Of a stretch of 64,000 nt of DNA, positions 41,399-50,524 are shown piece by piece. Positions within the stretch are counted from its first letter, which is position 1. The number at the start of each line of letters is the position of its first letter. This DNA is from Amycolatopsis sp. CA-126428. GTDB taxonomy: Bacteria > Actinomycetota > Actinomycetes > Mycobacteriales > Pseudonocardiaceae. Location of the stretch: contig NZ_PPHF01000129.1 of the NCBI RefSeq assembly GCF_002904335.1, positions 1 through 64,000 of the forward strand, written 5' to 3'. Position numbers and translations under genes: made by a program. The notes beneath the pieces were generated by a model, which saw only the letters and a program-made list of their open reading frames with translations, did not search any database and was not told the origin of the DNA.

Positions 41399-43819
41399 GT
41401 GCACGAGCTGATAGCCGAGGCAAGAGCTCAGTGGAAGGCTTACCTGGCCGCCCCCGCCGGTCAAGATGCCGAGGAGCTGGCCCGAACCCGGTTGCTCCTC
41501 GACGAGATCGTGTCGATCACGCCACTCGATCACGAAGAGCTGGGTTTCGACCGGTTCACCGATCCGGGATGGTTCACGACGCTGGGCTCGGTAGCCCTCG
41601 AGCGCCACGAACGGAATCCCGGCCGTCGCACCATCCGCCTCGCCACCGACGCCTTCCGCGAGTCGGTCCGGACCACGCAAGCAGGCACAGCCGAGCATGC
41701 GGGGGCTTGGTCGAACCTGGCCATCGCTCTGCGAACGGAGTACTACGTCACAAACCTCCGTTCGACGCTCGACGATGCCGTCGACGCTCACACGCAGGCT
41801 CTCGCTGTTCCTGCCGCAGGCATCGTTCGGGCGACGCGGGCGGTGAAGTTCGCGGCCACCCTCCTCGCGCGGCACGAAGAGTTCGGGGACACGGGCGACC
41901 TCGACGAAGCCGCCAGGATCGGGCAGTCCGCCATCGCCTGGCTTCCGCCGGGCAGCCCAGGACGCCCCGACGCTCTTTCCGACCTCTCGACCGTCTTCTA
42001 CCGACGGTACGAACGAGGCCACGGCCAAGAAGATCTTGAACAAGCAGAAGAAACCGCCCGCCTTGCGGTTGCCGAAGGTGAAGCCGGCCACCCGGCCCGC
42101 GGCAATCACCTGTTCAACCTCGCCAATGCCCTGCACCTTCGCTACCTGGCCCAAGGAGACAGCAAGCTGCTCGACGAGGCGATCACCGTGCTCACGGCCG
42201 GCGTGCCCCTTCTGCACGGCGATCCCGTGGCGACGGGCAGCTACGGAGATCTTCTCCGTGAGCGGTACGAGCTGACCGGCGACCCACAGGACTCGGCTTC
42301 GGCGATCAACGCGCTGCGCGAGGCACTCGCCCAAGCCAACGCGATCGGACGCCCCTCGCTGACCCTCATGCTCGAGTCGAACCTGGCTTCTGCTCACCGC
42401 GCACGATTCGAACGGGAAGGGGACGCCGAAGACCTGGCAGCGACGCTGCGTCACGGCCGCCAAGTCATCGCGAACTCACCGCCCGGGCACCCGGACCTCG
42501 CGGCCAACCTGTCAAATCTGTCGAACTACCTGCGCATCCGGTTCCAGGTGGGTGGCGACATTCGCGACCTCACCGAAGCGATCACCACAGCGGAAAAGGC
42601 CCTTGACGAGTGCAGGGAAGGTGACGGGCGGAAGGCACGGTTCATCACCAACCTGTCGGCAGCGCTCGCGCTGCGCTACGAGCACGCCGGGAACCGCGGT
42701 GACCTCGACAAGGCCGTCGTGCTGATGCGCCGCGCGGTCAGTGACACCCCGAAGGGGGACGCGAGACTGTCCTTGCGGGGTTCTGCGCTGGCCAACATGC
42801 TGTTCCGCCGCTTCGAGCTTCACCGCGAGCCCGAAGATCTCAGCGAGGCCGCGGACCTGGCCGCAGCGGCGGTGTCGCGGACACCGCGCGGTTCGTCCAC
42901 CGCACCCGGCCGACTGATGACCCTGGCCGCCATCCTCGCCGCTCACCACCAACGGACTGGCGCCGTGGAGCAGCTGAACCTCGCCATCGAGGCGGCGCGA
43001 GACGCCCTTTCAGCGGGCGGCGCCGGCCACCGGGACGCGCAGTTGATGCGTTCGAACCTGTCCGAGTGGCTGCGGCAACGTTTCACCATCACCGGAGCCC
43101 GTGACGACATCGACGAAGCCGTGCAGCTGCTGCTGACGGCCGTCGGGGACACACCGACCGGACATCCGGACCGCGCGATCTTCCTGTCGAACCTCGGGAT
43201 GTGCCTGCGGGACCGTGGAGAACCAGGTGATCTGGTGGCCGCGGTCCAACGGCACCGCCTGGCGGCCGACGCCTCCTCCTCGGTTGACAAGGCCACGACC
43301 CTGCTGCAGCTCGGGCGCTGTCTGCACGATCTCGCAGAGATGACGGGGTCCGATGACGTCCGGGCAGAAGCAGTGGAAGCGATGCAGATGGCCGCCGAGG
43401 TCGGACCGGCACGCCCTCGCACTCGCATCATCGCGGCACACACTGCCGCCGTGACGTTGGCCGACGACGACGATTGGGCAGGCGCGAGCGAGTCGTACCG
43501 GCGTTCCCTGGATCTCCTGCCGATGCTCGCATGGATCGGCTTGAGCCGAGCCGGCCGCGAAGAGCAGCTGGGCGAATGGTCCGGTCTGGCCGGTGAAGCC
43601 GCGGCGTCCGCCATCGCCGAGCGCCGACCGGAGGCTGCCTTGGCTGCCGCCGAGCACGGACGAGCCGTGCTGTGGGGCCAGCTCATGGCGCTGCGGCCGG
43701 ACTTCACAGCCTTGGCGGCCGAGTCTCGCGAACTCGCCGAACGTTTGCGTGCCGTGAGTGAGCAACTCGAAGCCGAGTCGGCCGCGGGTCTCGGAACCAG
43801 CCTCGATCTCCCGGGTTAG
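41399..43819 (+). CDS. TPR protein ending where CHAT would begin
   Basis: An 806-aa protein made of about a dozen TPR-like repeats. Each contains a LSNL.. ALRxRF or LANxLHLRY helix and a DLDEA helix (NLSNYLRIRF, DLTEAITTAEKAL, NLSAALALRYEHAG, DLDKAVVLMRRAV). The last part (LLPMLAWIGLSRAGREEQL, EHGRAVLWGQLMALRPDFT, ELAERLRAVSEQLE) is the conserved collar that precedes the CHAT domain in TPR-CHAT proteins, but the frame stops at 43819. With the stand-alone CHAT gene 5 kb away this looks like a split sensor-protease pair. It is cytosolic with no signal. Confidence 0.85.
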   Translation: MHELIAEARAQWKAYLAAPAGQDAEELARTRLLLDEIVSITPLDHEELGFDRFTDPGWFTTLGSVALERHERNPGRRTIRLATDAFRESVRTTQAGTAEHAGAWSNLAIALRTEYYVTNLRSTLDDAVDAHTQALAVPAAGIVRATRAVKFAATLLARHEEFGDTGDLDEAARIGQSAIAWLPPGSPGRPDALSDLSTVFYRRYERGHGQEDLEQAEETARLAVAEGEAGHPARGNHLFNLANALHLRYLAQGDSKLLDEAITVLTAGVPLLHGDPVATGSYGDLLRERYELTGDPQDSASAINALREALAQANAIGRPSLTLMLESNLASAHRARFEREGDAEDLAATLRHGRQVIANSPPGHPDLAANLSNLSNYLRIRFQVGGDIRDLTEAITTAEKALDECREGDGRKARFITNLSAALALRYEHAGNRGDLDKAVVLMRRAVSDTPKGDARLSLRGSALANMLFRRFELHREPEDLSEAADLAAAAVSRTPRGSSTAPGRLMTLAAILAAHHQRTGAVEQLNLAIEAARDALSAGGAGHRDAQLMRSNLSEWLRQRFTITGARDDIDEAVQLLLTAVGDTPTGHPDRAIFLSNLGMCLRDRGEPGDLVAAVQRHRLAADASSSVDKATTLLQLGRCLHDLAEMTGSDDVRAEAVEAMQMAAEVGPARPRTRIIAAHTAAVTLADDDDWAGASESYRRSLDLLPMLAWIGLSRAGREEQLGEWSGLAGEAAASAIAERRPEAALAAAEHGRAVLWGQLMALRPDFTALAAESRELAERLRAVSEQLEAESAAGLGTSLDLPG

Positions 43820-44200
43820 CGCCTCCTGCCGCGACGGCGCCGGATCGACCGGCAATGTCCGAGATCGCCCAGCCGACCGCCGACAACGGCAGCCACGCCG
43901 CCCGACCTGCTCGACTTCACCATCAAAAGAGCCCGGCCGTGCACCCACCCAGCGACAGGCTGGCGCGGACCGTGGCCGACCGGGAGCGGATGCTGCGCGC
44001 GAGCCCTGACCTCGAGGAACAACCTTGCCTACGCTTGCCTACCGGTCGGATTGACGAGTCGAGCTTTCCATTCGAGCAGACCATCGCCTCACGTAAGCAC
44101 GTTCTGGGGGGCAAACCACAGTCAATCGCCAGTCACAATATCTGCGACGCTGCACCGGTGACCGTGAAATCGGTCATCGAAACCGGACTGAAAGCACGAA
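43820..44200. other. gap between two TPR genes
   Basis: No gene supported. No recognisable CHAT remnant is seen downstream of the TPR stop in any frame; a short VADRERMLRASPDLEEQ stretch at about 43970-44020 is too weak to count. Confidence 0.4.
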
Positions 44201-45841
44201 ATGGCCGACGACACCCGGGACGACCGGTTCAGGCAAGCGGAACGCGAGGCCCTCGCATTGCTCGCGAAGGCCCGGCAGGAGGATGACCCGCCGCTGGTGG
44301 ACGAGGCGATCGCCCGGCTGCGAGTCGCCCTCGACGACCCGTCCGCGGCGGACCCCGTGCGCTCCCGACGCCTGCACAATCTGGGTTTCGCCTACGTGGC
44401 CAAGTTCCAGCGAGACCGGAACCGGAACACCATCGACGCGGCCATCGACGCCCGGCGAGAAGCGGCCGTCCTGGTCCACCCGCCGAGCTCCGACTTCGTC
44501 AATCGGCAATCCGCGCTCGGAGAAGCCCTCCGGCTGCGGTTCGAGACGCTCGGCGATCCGGATGACATCGAGCGCGCGGTTTCCGTCGCCCGCACGGCCG
44601 TCGAGACCGCCGGCGCCCATCCGCGAGCCCTGACCAACGCGCGAGCCGCATTGGCCAGCACACTGCGCGTCCGTTATGAACGCCTCGGCGACCAGGCCGC
44701 TTTGGACGAGGCCATCACCCAAGGCCGTCTCGCGGTGACGGAATCGGCGGCCCGCGGCGAAAGCCGGGCGGGGCGGCTGAACAACCTTTCGATCGCCCTC
44801 CGCGACCGCTACCTGCAGCGCAGAGACGACGCTGACCTCGACGAAGCGATATCGGCATCCGGCCTGGCGGTCAGCTCCGCGACCGGCGACCCGCTCCTTC
44901 GAGCCCGGTGCTTGACCAACCACGCTCTCGCGCTGCGGTCCCGGCACATCCTGCACACCGACCGCGGTGGGCTGGCCGGTGTCGGGAACCCGCTTGCCGC
45001 GGACGACCTGTACGACATCGACGCCGCGATCGAGGCCCTCCGGCAAGCCGTCAGCCTGTTCGGAGGACCTGACAGCGGATTCCGCAAGAGCGCGCTGTCC
45101 GGAGCATTGCTCACCCGGTATGAGGCGAGCCACAACAAGTCGGATCTGGCCGAGGCAGTCTCCTGGGCGCGGGAGGCTGTCCGCGGCTCCGACCCCGCAC
45201 ACCACGACGTGAGCGGGCAGCTCAACGACCTGATGTACGCGCTGACAAAAGCCGCTGCCGAGAACCGCGACGCGGCAGAGGCCGAGGAAGCCGTCCGGTG
45301 GGGCACCCACCTGGTGACCGTGACCGCGCCGGGCAGTGCGAACCGAGCGCTGTACCTGACGAATCTCGGCCTCGCGCACCGCGCGCACCATGAAGTCACC
45401 GGCGACACGACGTCGAGGGATGCCGCAATCGAGCGGTGGCGTGAAGCCGCCACGATGACCACGTCGGTGACGGCCGAGCGCATCAACGCGGCGATCCACT
45501 GGGCGTTGTACGCGAACTGGTCGGAGCCCGGGTCGGCTACCGCACTCGCGGGGTTCCGCCAGGTCATCGAGCTGATCCCGGTTCTGGCGTGGCGCGGGAT
45601 CGCCCGGACCAGCAGGGAACGCGTCCTCCGCGACCTGCTCGGCCTCGGCGGCCAGGCGGTCGCGGCCGCACTGGCCGGCGAGCGCCCCGACCTCGGCCTG
45701 AGCTTCAGCGAAGGCAGCCGTGGCGTGCTCTGGTCCCAGCTTCTCGACACGAGCGCCGACTTCACGGAACTGTCCCTACGAGCACCTGACCTCGCCGCCC
45801 GGCTCAATGCCTTACGTGCGGCCCTGGACAGCGACCAATGA
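44201..45841 (+). CDS. second TPR protein ending where CHAT would begin
   Basis: A 546-aa protein with the same repeat style as its neighbour: RLHNLGFAYVAKFQRD, TIDAAIDARREAAVL, ASTLRVRYERLGD, LDEAITQGRLAV and LNNLSIALRDRYLQ. It ends with the same collar (IPVLAWRGIARTSRERVL, EGSRGVLWSQLLDTSADFT, DLAARLNALRAAL) and stops within a few residues of it. Two independent TPR genes ending at the same domain border argue for true split architecture rather than random truncation. The start at ATG 44201 has a weak ribosome site. Confidence 0.83.
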   Translation: MADDTRDDRFRQAEREALALLAKARQEDDPPLVDEAIARLRVALDDPSAADPVRSRRLHNLGFAYVAKFQRDRNRNTIDAAIDARREAAVLVHPPSSDFVNRQSALGEALRLRFETLGDPDDIERAVSVARTAVETAGAHPRALTNARAALASTLRVRYERLGDQAALDEAITQGRLAVTESAARGESRAGRLNNLSIALRDRYLQRRDDADLDEAISASGLAVSSATGDPLLRARCLTNHALALRSRHILHTDRGGLAGVGNPLAADDLYDIDAAIEALRQAVSLFGGPDSGFRKSALSGALLTRYEASHNKSDLAEAVSWAREAVRGSDPAHHDVSGQLNDLMYALTKAAAENRDAAEAEEAVRWGTHLVTVTAPGSANRALYLTNLGLAHRAHHEVTGDTTSRDAAIERWREAATMTTSVTAERINAAIHWALYANWSEPGSATALAGFRQVIELIPVLAWRGIARTSRERVLRDLLGLGGQAVAAALAGERPDLGLSFSEGSRGVLWSQLLDTSADFTELSLRAPDLAARLNALRAALDSDQ

Positions 45842-45845
45842 GCTT

Positions 45846-45864
45846 CCCGGACAGAACTTCCGGG
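45846..45864 (+). terminator. short hairpin after the second TPR gene
   Basis: CCCGGA (45846-45851) pairs with TCCGGG (45859-45864), five bases after the stop codon. It is weak. The remaining 45865-46152, between convergent genes, holds no gene I can support. Confidence 0.35.
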
Positions 45865-46152
45865 GCAATGACTCGGACGCAGGCCGAGTAACGCGGCATA
45901 CCGCACCCGCGAAGCTTTGCCGGGCATCGGCCGCATGGTCACCTGCGCGGCGCACCTCATCTCGGCGGTTGCCATCACCTGGTACGGACCGGCCGCGAAG
46001 CCATTCGACATGCACCCGCAAACGACCAAAGCGCGCGCTCCCCGGGCGCACCGTCGGTGCGTTCGCCCACCGGTTCGTGGCTCGTCGGCGCCGGCGACGG
46101 TGACCAGCCACGCTCGGATCACGATTTCCTGCGCGGCGCCGCGCAGGCACGT

Positions 46153-48042
46153 TCAGGCCGCGGCCTCGTTCCTGGCCACCGAACGGGCATAGGCACGCAG
46201 GAGGGTGTGCATCCGGTAGCGGCCGACCTTGTCCTCTACCAGCAGGTGCACGTCGAGGAGCTCTTCCAGCACCCTCTCGGCGTTCTCGGCCGTGGTGCCG
46301 AGCAGCGCGGCCGCCTTGCAGACATTGAACTCCGGGTCCGCGCGGGTGCCCAGCAACCGGAACGAGCGCTGCTGCTCGCCGGTGAGCCTCTCGTAGGAGG
46401 CCGCGAACACGTTCGCCACGCTGAGGTCGGCGAGCGACAGCTCGGCGAGCTGCCTGCCCGCACCGCAGAGCCGTTCCACCAGGTGCCGCACCGTCCACGC
46501 CGACCGGTTCCGGAAACGCGACGCGGCGATCCGGACCGCCAGCGGCAGGTACCCGCACACCTCGGCCACGTCCGCGACCCCCCGCGCCTCCGACGCGGTC
46601 CGCTCCCAGCCCGCCACCCGCTGGAACAACGCCACGGCGTCGCTCCGCGACATCGGCTGCAGCGAGTGTGCCGACACCCCCTCGAGCGCGCTCAGCCTGC
46701 GCCTGCTGGTGATGAGGACGCCGATGTCCGGTCCGGTCGGCATGACCGGGCGGACCTGCGCGGTGTCCTCCGCGTTGTCGAGCACCAGCAACAGCCGCCG
46801 CCCCGCCACCTGCGACCGCCACCTGGCGATCCGCCCGGCCAGGCTGTCGGGCACCTGTTCCGCCGGGACACCGAGGCTGCGCAGCAGGAAGTCGAGTGCG
46901 ACGGCCGGATCCGCCGGGCGCCGGCCGGGTGTGTGCCCGTGGAGGTCGACGAACAGCTGGCCGTCGGGGTACTTGTCCGCGAGCAGGTACGCCACCCGTA
47001 CCGCCAGCGCCGTCTTCCCGACCCCGGCCATGCCGTCGACCGCCGTGACCACGGTCGCGGACTCGGTCGGCGCGCCCGCGGCGGTCAGGAGCTCGGCGAT
47101 GGCCTCGTCCCGGCCGGTGAAATCGGCGATGTCGTAAGGCAGCAGGCACGGCCGGGGTGGTGTGGTCACGGCGACGGTCGCGGCGGAGCCGTCCTCCGCG
47201 ACCGTCTCCTTGACCGCCGCCGGTACCTCGGAACGCACCCGCCGCGGCGGGGCCACCGCGACCGGGGCCGCCCCGGGCAGCGAGCTCAGAGAGGCGTCAC
47301 CCCGCAGAATGCGGTGCCGCAGCTCACGCATGCCGGGCCCGGGTTCGATCCCGAGCTCCTCCGCCAGGAGCTGCCGGGTCCGCTCGTACACCTCGAGCGC
47401 CTCGGACTGCCTGCCCGATCTGACCAGCGCGAGGATCAGCTGCGCCCGCAGCCCTTCTTGCAACGGGTGCTCGGCGACCAGCTCGGTGAGCTCCGGGATC
47501 AGGCCGGCCGCCTCGCCCTGCCTGAGCCTGCTCTCGACCGACAGCTCCTGGGCGACCAGGCGCTGCTCGTCGAGCCGGGAGGCCGCGGCCTCGATCATCA
47601 GGCCGGGCAGTCCCGCCAGGGCCGGACCGCGCCACAGGCGCAGCGCCTCCGGTGCGGCCGTGCCGACGGTGGCCCAGTCGCCGTCGGCGGCAGCCCTGCG
47701 CGCGGTCGTCAGCGCGCGGGTGAAGCGGTGGACGTCGACCTGCTCCCTGGCCACCTGCGCCCGGTAGCCCGGCCCGTCGGAGACCACGACCGCCCGCGCG
47801 TTGTCGAGCGAGAGGCGCAGCCGCGCGATCGCGTTGTGGACCTGCCGGCGAGCGGTTCCCGGCGGGTCCTCCCACAGCAGGTCCACGAGACGTTCGGTGG
47901 TCACCACCGTGTCCACGTTGAGCAGAAGTGCCGCCAGCACCTTCTTCTGCCGCAAGCCGCCCAGCTGCCGCCGACGACCGTTCACCCACACTTCCAACGC
48001 ACCGAGCAGCCGAAATTCCGCTAACGCAGGCGACCCGGTCAA
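46153..48042 (-). CDS. SARP-family regulator with NB-ARC domain (AfsR-like)
   Basis: A 629-aa protein if started at TTG 48042. The N-terminal winged-helix DNA-binding domain (FRLLGALEVWVNGRRRQLGG, LVDLLWEDPPGTARRQVHNA) and BTAD (DVHRFTRALTTARRAAADGD, LRAQLILALVRSGRQSEALE) are followed by NB-ARC: GRDEAIAELL, DGMAGVGKTALAV, LLLVLDNAEDTAQV, ITSRRRL. It ends after a helical region (LLRAYARSVARNEAAA) without a long TPR array, shorter than AfsR. SARPs activate biosynthetic operons by binding 11-bp-phased heptamers like those at 10.65 and 16.51 kb. Codon 7 is TTA, so translation may depend on the bldA tRNA. It lies upstream-facing beside the PKS-NRPS operon. Confidence 0.85.
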   Translation of the reverse strand: MTGSPALAEFRLLGALEVWVNGRRRQLGGLRQKKVLAALLLNVDTVVTTERLVDLLWEDPPGTARRQVHNAIARLRLSLDNARAVVVSDGPGYRAQVAREQVDVHRFTRALTTARRAAADGDWATVGTAAPEALRLWRGPALAGLPGLMIEAAASRLDEQRLVAQELSVESRLRQGEAAGLIPELTELVAEHPLQEGLRAQLILALVRSGRQSEALEVYERTRQLLAEELGIEPGPGMRELRHRILRGDASLSSLPGAAPVAVAPPRRVRSEVPAAVKETVAEDGSAATVAVTTPPRPCLLPYDIADFTGRDEAIAELLTAAGAPTESATVVTAVDGMAGVGKTALAVRVAYLLADKYPDGQLFVDLHGHTPGRRPADPAVALDFLLRSLGVPAEQVPDSLAGRIARWRSQVAGRRLLLVLDNAEDTAQVRPVMPTGPDIGVLITSRRRLSALEGVSAHSLQPMSRSDAVALFQRVAGWERTASEARGVADVAEVCGYLPLAVRIAASRFRNRSAWTVRHLVERLCGAGRQLAELSLADLSVANVFAASYERLTGEQQRSFRLLGTRADPEFNVCKAAALLGTTAENAERVLEELLDVHLLVEDKVGRYRMHTLLRAYARSVARNEAAA

Positions 48043-48104
48043 CGGCCTCCCCCAACGGCCACAGCGGTGAACTCGTTCTGTCGCCACGCCATTGCCAAGT
48101 ACAT
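48039..48104 (-). CDS. 21-aa leader ORF coupled to the SARP gene
   Basis: ATG 48104, five bases after GGGGGAG, opens a 21-codon frame beginning MYLAMAWRQNEFTAV. Its TGA is embedded in the SARP TTG start (TTGA at 48042-48039). A second G-rich ribosome site (GGGGGAGG) lies inside its end. It may serve translational coupling rather than encode a working peptide. An in-frame upstream ATG would lengthen it slightly. Confidence 0.4.
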   Translation of the reverse strand: MYLAMAWRQNEFTAVAVGGGR

Positions 48105-48881
48105 GACCACTCCCCCGTCGATCCGTACCTCCATCATGTGGCGCCCGGGTGGGCTCCGCATCGCCATTATCCGCGACACGGCACCCGGTCGGTGCACGGT
48201 TTCCGGGGGTGTTCCTGATGACTGCCGGACGAGTTGGTGGAATGCCTTCGCTGGGCAGTCTTGTTCTGGAGGCCGGGATTCCTGTCGTTCGTTCGGACGG
48301 GTGGGGCCGCACCTGCTCGGTGGACGTATCGGGTGTCCCTGGGCTGGTGAGCCCTTTCCGGTGGAGCGGCACCACGGGAACCGGCGGGTTCTCCGTCGAG
48401 ACCGGTGCCCCGCGCGGATCGCCGGGATCGCGAACGGCTCAATCGGAGTCAGGCGCAGAACCTCGTCATTCGGGCACCGCGCGTTCTCGTCAGGGTCTCT
48501 GACCAGTACAGACAGCTGGTCGAGAGGAATGCTTGAGGGTGAAGGTGTTCTGCGGCATCGACCGGGCCTTCGCCGGCATCGGCCGAGCCGCCCCCACGCG
48601 ACCGCTGTCACCGTCGCCGAGCCCACGGCGACCGCACGCCGCCGCCGGAGCGGCACCTGTTCAACCGCTTCCTCGGACAGCTCCACCACTGTCCAGACCT
48701 CCGACCCAGCAAAGGCTTTCGGTCTCGCTCCCGGCACACCGGCCGCGGCCGCGGCTTGACAGCTGGCGAGATCGGAGGTCTATCAGCGGTCCCCCGATGC
48801 CACCAGACCCGGTGCCCCGTTCGGCTGGGGGCGCAAGTGATGCCGGGCCTGGCGACCACAGCTCCTTGATCAGGAACCACG
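48105..48881. other. regulatory gap upstream of the SARP gene
   Basis: About 780 bp without a convincing gene. Several open frames exist on both strands but show no domain, ribosome site or coding bias. It must hold the SARP promoter; no phased GTCGACA boxes were found. Confidence 0.4.
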
Positions 48882-48900
48882 AAAAGGTGACGGGGTCACC
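48882..48900 (-). terminator. intrinsic terminator of the PKS-NRPS operon
   Basis: On the minus strand GGTGAC, loop CCC, GTCACC is followed directly by TTTTC. The stem overlaps the MbtH stop codon. A hairpin with a T-run is a classic rho-independent layout. Confidence 0.65.
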
Positions 48901-49120
48901 GGGACCGCGCGCCGCGCGGACGGAGGTCCGTCCAGCTCCTCTCGACGTAGGCCAGGCAGCCGTCGCGGGTGTCCTCGCCGTGCACGACCTGCCAGCCGGT
49001 GGGCACCGGCAACCCGGCCGGCCACAGCGAATGGCGTTCCTCCTCGTTGCGCACCACCAGGAACGCGCCGTCGGGATCGTCGAAGGGACTCGTCGTGCCC
49101 TCCCGGTCCTGGGCGATCAC
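48896..49120 (-). CDS. MbtH-like NRPS accessory protein
   Basis: A 74-aa protein with the family signature: SPFDDPDGAFLVVRNEEERH, SLWP, PTGWQVVHGEDTRDGCLAYV and ERSWTDLRP. MbtH proteins bind adenylation domains and are often needed for their folding and activity. GTG 49120 overlaps the P450 stop (GTGA), and the gene ends in the operon terminator. It is the only MbtH gene in the window, so it may serve the PKS-NRPS here and possibly the three NRPSs at 18-30 kb. Confidence 0.93.
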   Translation of the reverse strand: MIAQDREGTTSPFDDPDGAFLVVRNEEERHSLWPAGLPVPTGWQVVHGEDTRDGCLAYVERSWTDLRPRGARSR

Positions 49121-50496
49121 CGGCCCGTCCTGCGGACGACCCGGACCCGCGCACCGCGGGCCGGCACCTGGACCACGTGGCGCATAACGGGTTTCTCCGC
49201 CGCGGGCCGGTCCGGGCGCAGGTCGACGTCGCGCAGCACGGTCCGCAGGATGATCTCCAGCTCCGTCTCCGCGAACAGGGCACCGAGGCAGCGGTGGGCA
49301 CCGCCGCCGAACGGGAGGAACGCGCGGGCCGGCACACCGGGGTCCAGCCAGCGCTCGGGCCGGAACTCGGTCGCGTCCTCCCCCCAGGTCGCGCGGTCGG
49401 TGTGCGCCGCTGCGATCGACGGCCACACGAAGGTTCCCGCGGGCAGGTGGTACCCGCCCAGCTCCGCGGGCACGGACAGCCGGCGGCCGAGGTTGTAGCT
49501 GAGCTGCCGCAGGCGCAGGGTCTCCTTGATCACGGCCGCCCGGTACTCGTCGTCCGGGTCGTCGAGGCCCTCCCGCGTCCTCGCGAGCGCCGCCGGGTGC
49601 CTGAGCAGGCGCTCGAACATCCACGCCGCCGCCACCGCGGTCGTCTCGTGACCGCCGAGGAGCAACGTGAGCAGCTCGACCCGCACCTGCTCGTCGTCGG
49701 GGCTGCCGTCGAGCAGCATCGCGAGCACGTCCGGGCGCTCGGACCGGCCGGGGTCTTGGCGTGCCCCGGCGATCTCCTCGAACAGCAGGTCGTCGGCGCG
49801 CTGCATCGCCGCGATCGCGGTGCGCCACGGACCGAACCCGGTCAGCCGCGGCCAGATCCACATGAGCAGGTCGAGGGTTCTGACGTCGAGGACCCGGCCG
49901 AGGGCCGCGGACACCTCGGCCACCCGCGTCGGATCCTCGACCCCCATGACCACGCGGATGATCACCTTGAGGGTGAGCCGCCGCATGCACTCCACGAGCG
50001 GGAACGTGCTGCCCACCGGCCAGGCGGCCACCTCCTCCTCGGCCAGTCGCGCCATGGTCGAAACGACGCCGGCGATGCGCTTGCCGTGGAAGGGCGGCAC
50101 CATCCGCTTGCGTGCGGCCCGGTGCGCGGCGCCGTCGAGCGCGAGCACGGACCCGCGGCCGACGAGCGGTTCGAACAGCAGGTTGTTTTCGCCGATCGGG
50201 AACGTCTCCGGCGAGCCGAGTGCCGCGGTCCGCACGTCCTCGGGCCGGCACACGATCACGATCCGGCCGACGGGTGCCACCCGCAGGGTGAACGTGTCCC
50301 CGTACCGCTCCTGCATCTTCGGCCAATAGGTGTTCCGCGCGGCCCAGGTGCGCAGGGACTGGACCGCGATCGGCGCGCGGGGCCCCGGCGGGAACTCCTC
50401 GCCCGGCCCCGGCTCGGGGTGGTGGATCGCCGGGCGCCAGCCGTAGAACCGGTCGCGCGCCGGCTTGCGCCGGTAGGTGGGCAGCTGGTCGGTCAT
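49117..50496 (-). CDS. cytochrome P450
   Basis: A 459-aa P450. The I-helix oxygen motif is LLGGHETTAVA, ExxR is ETLRLRQ, and the heme loop FLPFGGGAHRCLGA carries the Cys ligand. The length and GGHETT motif recall CYP families closer to CYP102/110-like than to the short 400-aa Streptomyces type. It needs ferredoxin and reductase partners, which are not encoded nearby. ATG 50496 lies 28 bp after the lipase gene, and the stop overlaps MbtH. It is a likely late hydroxylation or epoxidation step on the polyketide-peptide. The substrate is unknown. Confidence 0.9.
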   Translation of the reverse strand: MTDQLPTYRRKPARDRFYGWRPAIHHPEPGPGEEFPPGPRAPIAVQSLRTWAARNTYWPKMQERYGDTFTLRVAPVGRIVIVCRPEDVRTAALGSPETFPIGENNLLFEPLVGRGSVLALDGAAHRAARKRMVPPFHGKRIAGVVSTMARLAEEEVAAWPVGSTFPLVECMRRLTLKVIIRVVMGVEDPTRVAEVSAALGRVLDVRTLDLLMWIWPRLTGFGPWRTAIAAMQRADDLLFEEIAGARQDPGRSERPDVLAMLLDGSPDDEQVRVELLTLLLGGHETTAVAAAWMFERLLRHPAALARTREGLDDPDDEYRAAVIKETLRLRQLSYNLGRRLSVPAELGGYHLPAGTFVWPSIAAAHTDRATWGEDATEFRPERWLDPGVPARAFLPFGGGAHRCLGALFAETELEIILRTVLRDVDLRPDRPAAEKPVMRHVVQVPARGARVRVVRRTGR

Positions 50497-50524
50497 CGGT
50501 ATCCCCTCGGTCGTGGGAGCGGGC

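Noticed and set aside
48067..48759. long open frames on both strands in the SARP upstream gap
   Set aside because: There are no starts with ribosome sites (apart from the 21-aa leader) and no domain. One minus-strand stretch (IPLDQLSVLVRDPDENAR) briefly resembles a ParB-like regulator but does not continue as one.
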